A stretch of 64,000 nt of DNA, from assembly GCF_000981225.1 (NCBI RefSeq), contig NZ_LAJC01000020.1, positions 1 to 64,000 on the forward strand, read 5' to 3'. A program made the position numbers and the translations under genes. This document shows positions 39,816 to 48,930 of the stretch, in pieces (positions within the stretch are counted from its first letter, which is position 1; the number at the start of each line of letters is the position of its first letter). Source of the stretch: Allosalinactinospora lopnorensis. Its GTDB lineage: Bacteria; Actinomycetota; Actinomycetes; Streptosporangiales; Streptosporangiaceae. The notes under the pieces are model-generated. The model saw nothing but the letters and a program-made list of their open reading frames with translations, did not search any database and was not told the origin of the DNA.

Positions 39816-39831
39816 ATTTTGTAGACAAAAT
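39816..39831. promoter_or_regulatory. 16-base GntR-type palindrome upstream of tct operon
   Basis: ATTTTGT at 39816-39822 and ACAAAAT at 39825-39831 flank AG. Operators of FCD-type GntR regulators often have the form TTGTnnACAA, as here. It lies about 150 bases before tctC, in the AT-rich promoter region. The GntR gene at 44159 in the same operon is the likely ligand. Confidence 0.55.
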
Positions 39832-39981
39832 CACGGATCATGGATTATGAATATGTGACAGGAACCACGGTGGACCGTTTTGTGCGTCACATCCCCCTCT
39901 AGTGGCCCTGTTTCGGCGACGCACGTGGTCGGACGGCCCCGCGGTCGAGCGGTGTCCGAAGCCGAGGAAGGGACGGGAGCG

Positions 39982-40989
39982 ATGGGAAAGGCGAGCTGGC
40001 CGGCGGGCGGCGCGGTGATAGTGCTGCTGGCGACGGCGTGCGCGGACGGGTCGGGCGGCCCCGCTGAGGCCGAGGCTCCCACCGGGGACTGGCCGGAGGA
40101 GCTGACCCTCTACATCCCGAATCCGCCCGGCGGTGGTTTCGACATCGCCGCCCGGGCGATGCAGCCGCAGATCGCCGAGGCGATCGGCAACGATGTCGTA
40201 CCCGTCAACCAGGACGGCGCCGGCGGCGCCGTCGCGGCCGAGCAGATGCTCAGTGAGCCGGCGGACGGCAACCGGATGATGATCGTCTCGCGGACGATCT
40301 CCTCGCTGCCCTACACCGGGACACCGGAGCTGGACCCGCTGCACGACCTGGAGCCGATCGGCGTGACGCACCGCGACGTCTCGGCGCTGAGCGTCGCCGC
40401 CGACTCCCCTTACGAATCGGTCGAGGACCTCCTGGTCGAGGCCCGCGACAACCCGGGCGACATCACGATCGGGACGTCCGGCGAGGGCGGGGTCTGGCAC
40501 GCGGCGGGAGTCGTCCTTGAGCAGGCGGCCGACGTGGAGTTCGAGTTCATCCCCTACGAGGGCGGCAGCGACGCCGGGCAGGCGGTGGCCTCCGGCGAGG
40601 TCGACGCCACAACGATCGGCGCCCCGGAGACCGCCCCCTTCATCGAGAACGACAGCCTGCGCATGCTCGGCGTCATGGACTCCGAGCGGGTGGGTCTCTT
40701 CCCGGACGTGCCGACGTTCGCCGAGGCGGGCGTCGACGACGTCGAGTACGTGGTCTGGCGCGGCTTCGTGGTCAGCTCCGAGACGCCCGAGGACGTGCGC
40801 GCCGAGCTGGGGTCCCGGGTGGAGGAGGCCGTCACCTCGGAGGCGACGGTCGAGGCCATGGAGGACGCCGGGTTCGACCCGACCTGGGAGGGCACGGAGG
40901 AGATGCGCGCTCTGATGGAGGGGGAGGACGCGCTCTTCCCGGAGCTCTTCGCCGACACCGACGTCGTCGTCTCGGAACCCGAGCGCTGA
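39982..40989 (+). CDS. tctC: tripartite tricarboxylate transporter substrate-binding lipoprotein (TctC)
   Basis: A 335-residue Bug/TctC solute-binding protein with an ATG start at 39982 and GGGAGC upstream. It has a lipoprotein signal (GGAVIVLLATAC with the acylated Cys at residue about 23). The family motif LTLYIPNPPGGGFDIAARAM near residue 50 and the conserved Asp in SGEVDATTIGAPE are present. It binds a carboxylate outside the membrane and hands it to TctA/TctB. It is the first gene of a seven-gene same-strand run with tight spacing. The cargo is probably a dicarboxylate or hydroxy-acid, judged from the downstream dehydrogenase and aldolase. Confidence 0.9.
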   Translation: MGKASWPAGGAVIVLLATACADGSGGPAEAEAPTGDWPEELTLYIPNPPGGGFDIAARAMQPQIAEAIGNDVVPVNQDGAGGAVAAEQMLSEPADGNRMMIVSRTISSLPYTGTPELDPLHDLEPIGVTHRDVSALSVAADSPYESVEDLLVEARDNPGDITIGTSGEGGVWHAAGVVLEQAADVEFEFIPYEGGSDAGQAVASGEVDATTIGAPETAPFIENDSLRMLGVMDSERVGLFPDVPTFAEAGVDDVEYVVWRGFVVSSETPEDVRAELGSRVEEAVTSEATVEAMEDAGFDPTWEGTEEMRALMEGEDALFPELFADTDVVVSEPER

Positions 40990-40991
40990 GT

Positions 40992-41519
40992 ATGGACGCG
41001 GAACCGGACGGCGAGCGCGGCGGCGCGGCGCCGTTGCGGGACGCCGTCGTGGCGGCGGGCTGCGCCGGCATCGGCGGCTGGATCTGGGTCGAGGCCAGCG
41101 GGTACCCGACCGCCACCGACCCGGCGCGCGACCCGGCGGTGCTGCCGCTGGTGGTGGCCTGCCTGCTGTGGCTGTGCGCGCTCAGCATCGGGGCGCGACT
41201 GCTGGTGGGGGCCGTCCGGGCGCGCGGCGGCACCGGTGGGGCGGGAAGCGCGGAAACGCCCCGGCGCGACTGGTCATCCATCGCGGCCGTCGCCCTGGTC
41301 GCGACCGGCGTAGTGGTCTACATCTGGGGGGCCTTCGAGGTGGGCTACCTGACCGCCACCTCGCTGTTCCTCGCGGTCATGGGGATCGCGCTGGGCGGTC
41401 GGCCGACCTTCGGGCGCGCGGCGCCGGCGGTTCTCGCGGCGGTCGCCTGCGCGGTCGCCATCTGGTTCGGGTTCGTGCACCTGCTCGGCGTTCGACTGCC
41501 GATCACGTGGGCGCTGTGA
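40992..41519 (+). CDS. tctB: tripartite tricarboxylate transporter small membrane subunit (TctB)
   Basis: A 175-residue protein with an ATG start at 40992, two bases after the tctC stop. It has four hydrophobic helices (AVVAAGCAGIGGWIWVEA, LPLVVACLLWLCALSIGARL, AVALVATGVVVYIWGAFEVG, AVLAAVACAVAIWFGFVHLL), as in the TctB/DUF1468 family. The sequence is poorly conserved in this family, so position between tctC and tctA is the main support. Confidence 0.85.
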   Translation: MDAEPDGERGGAAPLRDAVVAAGCAGIGGWIWVEASGYPTATDPARDPAVLPLVVACLLWLCALSIGARLLVGAVRARGGTGGAGSAETPRRDWSSIAAVALVATGVVVYIWGAFEVGYLTATSLFLAVMGIALGGRPTFGRAAPAVLAAVACAVAIWFGFVHLLGVRLPITWAL

Positions 41520-41532
41520 CGGGGGGAGGGCG

Positions 41533-43140
41533 ATGACGACCGCTGCCCTGTCCCCCCTGGTGGCCTCGTTCGGCGGGGTGGGCCTCTACACGCAGGGCGT
41601 GGATTTCGTTCTGCAGCCGGCCACGCTCGCCATGATCGCGGTCTCGGTGCTGTTCGGCATGCTCGTCGGCGCCATGCCGGGCCTGACCGCGAACATGGGG
41701 GTCGCGGTCCTGGTTCCGCTGACCTTCACCATGGAGCCGGCCGCCGCCATCGCGTGCCTCAGCGGGATCTGGCTCGGCGCCCTCTACGGCGGGACGGTGC
41801 CGGCGGTCCTGATCAACATCCCGGGAACGCCCGGCGACATCATGACCTCGCTCGACGGCTACCCCCTGAGCCGGCGGGGCAAGGGCGGGCTGGCGATCGG
41901 GGTGGGGGTGCTCTCCAGCTTCGTCGGCGGTGTGATCAGCGTCGGGGTCCTGGTGACCGCCAGCCCCGTGGTGGCCGGTATCGCGGGCAGCTTCGGGTCG
42001 GTGGAGTACTTCGCGGTCACCATGCTCGGCCTGGCCGTCATCGCCGCCGTCACGGGTTCCTCCGTGTCGAAGGGCGTGGCGGCGGCCGCACTGGGGCTCC
42101 TCGCCGGTAGCGTCGGTCGCGACCTGCTCTCCGGTCAGCCGCGCCTCACCTTCGAGCAGCCCGAGCTGCTGAACGGGCTGGAGCTGATCGCGGTCGTCGT
42201 CGGCATCTTCGGGCTCGCCGAGGTCTTCGAGCAGGTGTACCGCCGCGGATACCGGGGTACCGCACGGCCCCAGGTGGTGGACCGGGTCACAGACGCGTTC
42301 CGCTCCTTCTGGGGACTCAAGGGGGTCGTCGCGCGCTCCTCCGTTGTGGGTGTGTTCACCGGCGCGGTCCCCGGCGCCGGTGCGACCATCGCCAGCGTCG
42401 TCGCGTACGGCACCCAGAAGCGCCTGTCGAGGGAACCCGAGCGCATGGGGAAGGGCTCCCTGGAGGGGGTCGCCGCCTCCGACTCCGCGAACAACGCGTG
42501 TACCGGCGGTGCCATGGTCACCATGCTGTCGCTGGGAATCCCGGGCGACGCTGTCACGGCGATACTCATCGGCGCGCTGGTGGTGCAGGGGGTGCAGCCG
42601 GGACCGGCGATGTTCGAGAGCGACAGCGGGCTCGTCTCCGCGATCTTCCTCAGCCTGCTGGTGGCCAACCTGTTCCTGCTGGTCTTCGGCCTGCTCGGAG
42701 CGCGGTACCTGGCGCATGTCCTGCGCCTGCCGCGCGGTGTACTGCTCCCCGTTATCGTCGCCCTGTGCGTGATCGGGACGTACGCGCTGAACAACAGCGT
42801 GTTCGACGTCTACGTGATGCTGTTCTTCGCGGTCGTCGGGTTCGGGTTCGCCCGGCTCGGGGTACCCAAGGCGCCGTTCGTGCTCGCCCTGATCCTCGGA
42901 CCGATGCTGGAGACGAACCTGCGGCGGAGCCTGCAACTGGAGGACGGCGACACGATCGCGTTCCTCACGACGCTGCTCTCCCAGCCGATCTCCCTGGTCC
43001 TGACCGCACTCACGGTGCTGGCCCTCGGTCTGCCGCTGCTCCGGTCGCTGGCGGCCGGCCGCCGGAACGCGGGACGTCCGGGGGAAGGTACCGCACAAAG
43101 CACGCCCGGAACCTCCTCCGAGGCCGATACGAAGGGATGA
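41533..43140 (+). CDS. tctA: tripartite tricarboxylate transporter large permease subunit (TctA)
   Basis: A 535-residue permease with about 11-12 helices and an ATG start at 41533 with GGGGGAGGG upstream. It shows the conserved TctA motifs GAMPGLTANMGVAVLVPLTF, GTVPAVLINIPGTPGDIMTSLDGYPL and, in the second repeat, VFTGAVPGAGATIASVVAYG and CTGGAMVTMLSLGIPGDAVTAI. It moves the carboxylate using an ion gradient. The stop overlaps or abuts the aldo/keto reductase start. Confidence 0.93.
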   Translation: MTTAALSPLVASFGGVGLYTQGVDFVLQPATLAMIAVSVLFGMLVGAMPGLTANMGVAVLVPLTFTMEPAAAIACLSGIWLGALYGGTVPAVLINIPGTPGDIMTSLDGYPLSRRGKGGLAIGVGVLSSFVGGVISVGVLVTASPVVAGIAGSFGSVEYFAVTMLGLAVIAAVTGSSVSKGVAAAALGLLAGSVGRDLLSGQPRLTFEQPELLNGLELIAVVVGIFGLAEVFEQVYRRGYRGTARPQVVDRVTDAFRSFWGLKGVVARSSVVGVFTGAVPGAGATIASVVAYGTQKRLSREPERMGKGSLEGVAASDSANNACTGGAMVTMLSLGIPGDAVTAILIGALVVQGVQPGPAMFESDSGLVSAIFLSLLVANLFLLVFGLLGARYLAHVLRLPRGVLLPVIVALCVIGTYALNNSVFDVYVMLFFAVVGFGFARLGVPKAPFVLALILGPMLETNLRRSLQLEDGDTIAFLTTLLSQPISLVLTALTVLALGLPLLRSLAAGRRNAGRPGEGTAQSTPGTSSEADTKG

Positions 43141-43145
43141 GCGAG

Positions 43146-44126
43146 ATGAGACTCGGTGAGCAACCGCGCACGGTTCCCGGCACCGACCTGACCATCAGCC
43201 GGGCCGTCTTCGGAACGATGACGTTCGGCTCACAGGTCGAGGAGGACGACGCCGACCGCATGGTGGGGCAGTGCCTTGAGGCCGGCATCACCACCTTCGA
43301 CACCGCCAACAGCTACAACAAGGGCGCCTCGGAGGAGATCCTGGGGCGGGTCCTGCGGCGGCGCGGCGACGACGTCATCGTGTCGACGAAGGTGGGCAAC
43401 CAGATCACCGACGGGCCGGACTTCCGGGGCCTCTCGGCGGACGCCGTCCGGAAGGCGGCCGACGCGAGCCTGCGCCGCCTCGGACGGGACCACATCGACA
43501 TCTACTACCTGCACATGCCCGACTGGGACACCCCCATGGAGGAGACCCACGAGGCGCTGGCCGGCCTGGTCGAGGCGGGAAAGGTCCGCCACGTCGGGCA
43601 ATCCAACTACGCGGCCTGGCAGATCACCGAGATGCACGCGCTCGCCCGGCGGAACGGGTGGCCGGTGCCGGCGGTGTCGCAGCCGATGTACAACCTGCTG
43701 GCGCGGCGCATCGAGGAGGAGTACCTCGCCGCCTCCACCTACCTCGGGCTCTTCAACATCACCTACAACCCGCTGGCCGGCGGGCTCCTCACCGGCAAGC
43801 ACCGTCGCGAGCAGGATCCCGAGGAGGGCACGCGGTTCGCCAAGAGCCTGTACCGCCGCCGCTACTGGAACGAGGCGCAGTTCGCCGCCGTGGAGCGGTT
43901 GCGCGGCATCGCCGCAGACGCCGACATGTCCCTCATCGAGCTGGCGTTCCGCTGGCTGCTGGCCCAGCCCCGGGTCGGCGCGGTCCTGCTCGGCGCGTCC
44001 AGCCCGGCGCAGCTGGCCGCCAACCTCGACGCCTGGGACGGTCCGCCGCCGGACGTGGGCACCCTGCAGCGCTGCGACGACGTCTGGCGGGACCTGCGCG
44101 GCCCGGCGCCGGCCTACAACCGGTGA
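43146..44126 (+). CDS. aldo/keto reductase
   Basis: A 326-residue AKR. I prefer ATG at 43146, nine bases after GAAGGG; ATG at 43137 overlaps the tctA stop but has no room for a ribosome site. Catalytic residues of the family are recognisable: FDTANSYNKGASEEILGRVL (Asp and Tyr), VSTKVGNQ (Lys) and DIYYLHMPD (His). The NADPH-site text near the C-terminus is VLLGASSPAQLAANLDAW. It probably reduces or oxidises an intermediate of the imported hydroxy-acid. It is cotranscribed with the transporter and the GntR gene. Confidence 0.87.
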   Translation: MRLGEQPRTVPGTDLTISRAVFGTMTFGSQVEEDDADRMVGQCLEAGITTFDTANSYNKGASEEILGRVLRRRGDDVIVSTKVGNQITDGPDFRGLSADAVRKAADASLRRLGRDHIDIYYLHMPDWDTPMEETHEALAGLVEAGKVRHVGQSNYAAWQITEMHALARRNGWPVPAVSQPMYNLLARRIEEEYLAASTYLGLFNITYNPLAGGLLTGKHRREQDPEEGTRFAKSLYRRRYWNEAQFAAVERLRGIAADADMSLIELAFRWLLAQPRVGAVLLGASSPAQLAANLDAWDGPPPDVGTLQRCDDVWRDLRGPAPAYNR

Positions 44127-44158
44127 CACGGTCCGACCACGGAATCAGGGGGGAGACA

Positions 44159-44848
44159 GTGGAAGCGAGCCTTCGGCGTATCGAGTCGGTCGCGCTGAGC
44201 GAGCGCGTCTACGAGTCGATACGCACCGCGATCGTACGGTGCGAGCTGTCGCCCGGGGAGAGCGTGCGCGACCGCGATCTGGCCGAACAGCTCGGCGTGA
44301 GCCGGACCCCCGTCCGGCAGGCGCTGAGCCGGCTGCAGGCACTGGGGCTGGTCTCCGGGCACGAGGGCGGGAGCTGGAGCGTGGCGCCCATGACCGACCA
44401 CGACATCCACGAGCTCTTCGAGCTGCGCCGTGCCCTGGAACCGCTGGGGCTGGACCACGCGCAGGCGGACCCGGACATCGAGGCGACCGAGATCGAGGAG
44501 ATCGCGTCGTCCTTCGACGAGTTCGGCGACACGATCGACGTGGCCGAGTACCCGCACTACTTCATGGTGGACCACGAGTTCCACCGCAAGCTCGTCGCGT
44601 TGAGCCGCAACCAGCGGGTGCACCGCTTCTACGCGGTGGTCGAGAGCGAGATCGACCGCGGCCGCCATTTCCTGTCCACCGGATGGCACGGCCGGGTGGA
44701 CGAGACCCTTCGCGAGCACAGGGCGGTGTGCGAGGCGCTGCGCAACCGCGACTACGACACCGCCCGCGACGCACTCATCAGCCACCTCAGGACCGGGGAG
44801 GAGCTCATGTCCGCATTACTGCACCGTGGAAGGGGACCAGCCACGTGA
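44159..44848 (+). CDS. GntR-family (FCD) regulator of the tct operon
   Basis: A 229-residue regulator with a GTG start at 44159 after GGGGGGAGAC. The winged helix is at residues about 10-75 (LAEQLGVSRTPVRQALSRLQALGLV). The FCD domain has metal-ligand text DHEFHRKLVALS and REHRAVCEALRNRDYDTARDALISHL. It lies inside the operon it probably controls. Its stop overlaps the next start in GTGA. A TTTTGT-AG-ACAAAA palindrome before tctC fits the half-site type of this subfamily. Confidence 0.88.
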   Translation: MEASLRRIESVALSERVYESIRTAIVRCELSPGESVRDRDLAEQLGVSRTPVRQALSRLQALGLVSGHEGGSWSVAPMTDHDIHELFELRRALEPLGLDHAQADPDIEATEIEEIASSFDEFGDTIDVAEYPHYFMVDHEFHRKLVALSRNQRVHRFYAVVESEIDRGRHFLSTGWHGRVDETLREHRAVCEALRNRDYDTARDALISHLRTGEELMSALLHRGRGPAT

Positions 44849-45971
44849 CCGGACCCACGACGGACGCCTACGGCCTTGGGGGCCACATGGGCGGGGCGCC
44901 CGGCACCGTTCCGCTGGACGGGCTGCGCTCGTTCCTGGCGGCGCTGTTCGAGGCCGCCGGGTACCGCTCGCCGGACGCGGAGCTGGTCGCGGACTCGCTC
45001 TCCGACGCCGACGCGAGGGGCATCGCAAGCCACGGGACGATCCGCACCCGCGTCTACATCGACCGGGCGCGCCACGGGCTGGTCGACGTCGCGGCCGTGC
45101 CCGCTGTCTCCGGCAGCGGCCCGTGCGCCACCGTGGACGCGCGCAACGCGCCCGGCCACGTCGCGGCGCTCGCCGGCATGCGCACGGCGGTCGAGCGTGC
45201 CCGCCGGCACGGGATCGGCGCGGCCGGCGTCCACTCCAGCAACCACTGCGGAACACTGGCTACTTCCTGCGCCAGGTCGCCGGCGCCGGGCTGGTGTGCA
45301 TCGCCGCGTCGAACGGACCCCCGGTGATGGCCTACCACGGCGGCCGCACGCGCGCGGTGGGGACGAACCCGTTCGGGTTCGCGGTCCCGAACGGCGACGG
45401 CCCGTCCATCGTGCTGGACATGGCGACCAGTGCCACCGCCCGCGGCAAGATCATCCACGCGGCGAGGACCGGCGGCACCATCCCGGAGGGGTGGGCCGTC
45501 GACGAGGACGGCCGCCCCACCACCGACCCCGCCGCCGCGCTGGCGGGCGCGGTCGTGCCGTTCGCGGGACCCAAGGGGTCGGGGCTGGCGATGATGGTGG
45601 AACTGCTGTGCGGCGCGCTCCTGGGCGGCGCCACCGGAACGCAGATCGGTGACATGTACGAGCAGTGGGACCGCCCGCAGAACGTGGGCCACATGTTCCT
45701 CGCACTGGACCCGGCGGAGTGGGCGGCAGGCGGCGACCTGGCGGAACGCGTCGCCGACTTCGGCCACCGGGTCCACGGCCTGCCGGCGGCGGCCGGACAC
45801 GACCAGGTGCTGCTGCCCGGCGAGATCGAGGAGCGCGCCATGCGGGCGGCCCGCCGGCGCGGTGTCACGCTGCCGGGGCCCGTACTCGACGACCTGCGCG
45901 GCCTCGCCGCGGAACTCGGCCTGGAGCGCGGGCTCCCGGTCGTCCCCACCGACGATGGGAGCGGTTCATGA
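44845..45971 (+). pseudogene. malate/L-lactate dehydrogenase (YlbC/type 2) family, single-base frameshift
   Basis: About 375 residues after repair. The start is GTG at 44845, overlapping the GntR stop in GTGA, with GGAAGGGG upstream. The family motifs are DADARGIASHGTIRTRVYIDRA near the N-terminus, SSNHCGT in the middle, and GTNPFGFAVPNGDGPSIVLDMATSATARGKI. The frame breaks near 45259: SSNHCGTL should continue GYFLRQVAG, which needs one G in CTGGC. The enzyme oxidises a 2-hydroxyacid with NAD(P). Together with the following aldolase it suggests breakdown of an imported sugar acid or hydroxy-dicarboxylate. The break is probably a sequence error. Confidence 0.78.
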
Positions 45972-46753
45972 CCGGCAATCCACTACTCGACCACCTGCGT
46001 TCCGGTGAGGTGGCGCTCGGCTGCTTCTGCGCCGTGCCCAGCGTGATCACGGCCGAGCAGGTGGCCGGGACAGGGGTCCAATACGTGGGGGTGGACCTCC
46101 AGCACGGCGCCATCGGGTACAGCGACGCGATGAGCATGTTCCTCGCCATCCAGGCCGCCGGGGCGATGCCGATGGCGCGGGTAACCGCGAACGACCCCGC
46201 TGAAATCGGCAAGATCCTCGACGCCGGGGCGCTCGGTGTCATCGTCCCGCTGGTGAACAACGTCGAGGAGGCGGAGCGCGCGGTCGCCGCCTGCCGGTAC
46301 CCGCCCAGGGGGCGGCGCTCGTTCGGCCCCATCCGGGCCGCGACCGCCGTGGGCTCGCGCCGCACGGCCGACCTGGAGGCGGTCGCCTGCTTCCTCATGG
46401 TCGAGACCGTCGAAGGGCTCGGCAACGTTGACGAGATCGCCGCCGTCCCGGGGGTCGACGGTCTCTACATCGGCCCCGCTGACCTGTCGCTCGCCCTTGG
46501 GATCGAGCCGGCGTACGAGCACGACGACGACAGTCACCGAGAGGCCGTGCGGCGGATCCGCGAGGCATGCGGGCGGCACGGGCCGGTCGCCGCCGTGCAC
46601 TGCGACGGCGGAGACTGCGGCGGGCGCCGCATCGCCGAGGGGTTCCGCATGATCACACTCGGCACCGAGGTCGTGCACGCGCGGCGCCGCATCGAGGGCG
46701 AGGTGGCGCGGGCCAGGCAGGCCGGACCGCGCGGCGCCGAATCAGCCGGGTAA
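45968..46753 (+). CDS. HpcH/HpaI-family class II aldolase
   Basis: A 261-residue aldolase with an ATG start at 45968, overlapping the previous stop as ATGA. The family pattern is clear: FCAVPSVITAEQVAGTGVQYVGVDLQHGAIGY, ARVTANDPAEIGKILDAGALGVIVPLVNN, the metal-binding Glu in MVETVEGLGNVDEIAAVPGVDGLYIGPADLSLALG. It splits a 2-keto-3-deoxy-type acid into pyruvate or oxaloacetate and an aldehyde. It is the last gene of the tct operon and gives the best clue that the cargo is degraded by retro-aldol cleavage. Confidence 0.9.
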   Translation: MTGNPLLDHLRSGEVALGCFCAVPSVITAEQVAGTGVQYVGVDLQHGAIGYSDAMSMFLAIQAAGAMPMARVTANDPAEIGKILDAGALGVIVPLVNNVEEAERAVAACRYPPRGRRSFGPIRAATAVGSRRTADLEAVACFLMVETVEGLGNVDEIAAVPGVDGLYIGPADLSLALGIEPAYEHDDDSHREAVRRIREACGRHGPVAAVHCDGGDCGGRRIAEGFRMITLGTEVVHARRRIEGEVARARQAGPRGAESAG

Positions 46754-46789
46754 CCCCCACGGGTCCGGTCGCCGGCCCGTACACAAGCC

Positions 46790-46823
46790 CGCCCGGCCGC
46801 CACCAGCCACGGGCGGCCGGGCG
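46790..46823 (+). terminator. terminator hairpin of tct operon
   Basis: CGCCCGGCCGCC at 46790-46801 pairs perfectly with GGCGGCCGGGCG at 46812-46823 (10-base loop) and is followed by GCTCTTG. It lies 37 bases after the aldolase stop. Confidence 0.65.
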
Positions 46824-46926
46824 GCTCTTGGCTGGTGGCGATATACCATTCTCCGGGACGATCGCGTTCCTTCCCCCGCGCGGACGCCCTGCCCACGCAC
46901 GTGCTCCGGCGGACCGGAAATGGAGA

Positions 46927-47817
46927 CTCGCCATCCTCGTCATCACGAACACTGGGGCGGGCAGCGTCGAATCCGGCCGGGTCGACGCTGTCATGGAACG
47001 CCTCGGCCCGGAGGCCGAACTGAGCCGCTGCACCACTCCGGCCGACCTCGACGCGGCGCTGGACCGCGACCACGACGCGATCGTCATCGCGGGCGGCGAC
47101 GGTAGTCTGCACGCCGTCGCCAACGCGCTCCACCGGCGCGGCCGGCTCGGCGACCGCACCGTGGGACTCGTTCCCATGGGAACCGGGAACGACTTCGCGC
47201 GCGGTCTGGGGATACCGCTGGATCCGGTCGACGCCGCCGGCGCCCTCCTGGAGGGCGTGGAGCGGCGGCTCGACCTGCTGGTCGACGACACTGGCGAGGT
47301 CACGGTCAACGCACTGCACATCGGTGTCGGGGCCGATACGACCCGCGCGGCGAGCCGGTGGAAGAAGCTCCTGGGCCCCGCGAGCTTCCCGGTGGGCGGG
47401 CTCATCGCCGGGTGGGCCGCGCGAGGCTACCGGCTGTGGGTCGAGGCCGACGGTGAGACCGTGATCGACACCGACCACAAGGTCCTGATGGTCGGGCTCG
47501 CCAACGGGCGCAACGTCGGCGCCGGGTCCGCCGTGCTGGATCCGGACGCACGGTCCGACAACGGTTCGATCAGCCTGGTGGTGTCGCGCTCGCGCGGTTT
47601 CACCGCGCGCGTCGTGCACGCGATGCGCCTGTACCGGGGCACGCACCCCATGGAGAGCGACGTCTACCGGCGGATGGTGCGGACCGTCACGGTGACGGGC
47701 GAGCGCTCCCCCGGAAGCGTCGACGGCGAGATCAGGGACGACCTCACCGGCCGCACCTGGCACATCATGCCGGGAGCGTGGACCTTCCTGCTCCCCAAAG
47801 ACCCCCGGCTGTCGTGA
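46927..47817 (+). CDS. diacylglycerol/lipid kinase family protein (YegS/DgkB-like), start uncertain
   Basis: About 295 residues of a lipid kinase. The nucleotide-binding signatures AIVIAGGDGSLHAVANALH and VGLVPMGTGNDFARGLGIPLD are strong, and the C-terminal DGEIRDD region matches the family. No ATG, GTG or TTG with a ribosome site precedes the first conserved strand (LAILVITNTGAGS). ATG at 46920 is one frame off, and GGAGA sits at 46922-46926. A further one-base error near 46925-46935 is possible. The enzyme phosphorylates diacylglycerol or a related lipid at the membrane. It stands alone after the tct terminator. Confidence 0.75.
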   Translation, partial: LAILVITNTGAGSVESGRVDAVMERLGPEAELSRCTTPADLDAALDRDHDAIVIAGGDGSLHAVANALHRRGRLGDRTVGLVPMGTGNDFARGLGIPLDPVDAAGALLEGVERRLDLLVDDTGEVTVNALHIGVGADTTRAASRWKKLLGPASFPVGGLIAGWAARGYRLWVEADGETVIDTDHKVLMVGLANGRNVGAGSAVLDPDARSDNGSISLVVSRSRGFTARVVHAMRLYRGTHPMESDVYRRMVRTVTVTGERSPGSVDGEIRDDLTGRTWHIMPGAWTFLLPKDPRLS

Positions 47818-48018
47818 GGCCGCCGGAACCGGGATCGCGGTTCGCGGACCCCGGCGCCGGCGGAAGGCACTCACCGGCGTACGAGGAGTTCGGCCGGGGC
47901 GCGGTACCGGGCTCGCGGACCGGGTCTCGGTCATGGACGGCGCAATGGTGATGCGCAGCCCGGCCGGCGGACCGCCCCTGCTGGGAGTGGGGCTTCCGCG
48001 CGATCCGAGCATCCTCCG

Positions 48019-48222
48019 ATCCGAGTAGTCCTCGCCGAGGGCGGTGTGCTGCTGCGTGAAGGACTCGTCGGGCTGCTGGACCGCTTCGTCTCCGAAGCCG
48101 CGGTGGGCGAGCATATCGGCAGCATCTTCCGCAAGCTCGACCTGCCTCCGTCCGACGACGTCAACCGCCGGATCCTGGCGGTACTCGCCCACCTCGCAAG
48201 CAGCGGACGGCAGACCGCCTAA
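48019..48222 (+). pseudogene. NarL/LuxR response regulator with a large internal deletion
   Basis: The frame reads RVVLAEGGVLLREGLVGLLD, the start of a receiver domain, and then directly VSEAAVGEHIGSIFRKLDLP with tail DDVNRRILAVLAHL, the end of a LuxR-type helix-turn-helix. The roughly 150 residues normally between (rest of the receiver, linker, first HTH helices) are gone, yet the frame is kept. No start codon with a ribosome site is visible. It cannot act as a normal regulator. No partner histidine kinase is near. Confidence 0.6.
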
Positions 48223-48293
48223 CCGCCGCCTGGCGCGATGAACTGCGCATTCGCCGATGTTTTCTGCGCTGACCCCAAGGGCGGTGGGGAGCC

Positions 48294-48434
48294 ATGGGCA
48301 TCATTTTGTTGATTCTTGGGATCGTCCTTATCGTCGCCGGCGTCTTTTCCCTGTTCTGGGCTCAGATGCTGTGGGGAATCGTCCTTATCGTCGTCGGCCT
48401 GGCCGTGGCGCCCGGTCACTTCTACATAGGGTAG
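48294..48434 (+). CDS. 46-residue two-helix membrane protein
   Basis: ATG at 48294 follows GGTGGGGAG. The product MGIILLILGIVLIVAGVFSL, then FWAQMLWGIVLIVVGLAVAP, is almost wholly hydrophobic and folds as a helical hairpin. Similar tiny hydrophobic proteins of unknown function (for example DUF6131-like) are common in actinobacteria. GIVLIV occurs twice (residues 9-14 and 28-33), suggesting an internal repeat. The function is unknown. Confidence 0.6.
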   Translation: MGIILLILGIVLIVAGVFSLFWAQMLWGIVLIVVGLAVAPGHFYIG

Positions 48435-48486
48435 GCACTCACCTTCGCAGCCAAGCGGTATCGGACGGGCGTCTCCGGCCCTCCTC

Positions 48487-48850
48487 GTGCCCGCCCCCTA
48501 CCTCCGGGCGGGCGGCGTCTCCACTGCCGGAGCGGGGCGCGCGGCCGACGACTCGTGCCCCCCGGATCCCGGGACCGTCTCTCTGTCCCGCACACCCCGC
48601 GGCAGCATGCTGGGGCCCCTTGATCCCGTCCTGGAGCACGTGGTGGAGCGCGAAGCGCTCAAGACCGCGCTCGCCCGCATCCCTGAGCGTGAACGGCGCA
48701 TCCTGCTGCTGCGCTTCTTCGGCGATATGACCCAGTCCGGGATCGCCGCCGTCAGCGGCATCCGTCAGCGGCATATCCCAGATGCACATCTCCCGGCTGA
48801 TCGCGAAATCTCTGGACCGGCTGCGCATCGGGCTCACCGCCGACGACTGA
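48487..48850 (+). pseudogene. remnant of SigB/SigF-type sigma factor (region 4)
   Basis: The text LDPVLEHVVEREALKTALARIPERERRILLLRFFGDMTQ is the start of region 4 of SigF-like sigma factors. After QSGIAAVSGI the frame is broken. A second frame continues SQMHISRLIAKSLDRLRIGL to a stop at 48848-48850. The bases between carry a partial repeat of the GCGGCATCCGTCAG type. Regions 2 and 3 are missing. It is a decayed fragment. Confidence 0.6.
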
Positions 48851-48930
48851 TCCCGCGCCGCTCGGGTACGGACGCGGCTACGAAGCAGATCCGTCCCGGC
48901 CCTACCGCCCCGGAACGCAAGAGCGGGGGG

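Noticed and set aside
41503..43098. A 531-codon open frame antisense to tctA
   Set aside because: His/Gln/Arg/Gly-rich shadow of a membrane protein gene, with no recognisable domain.
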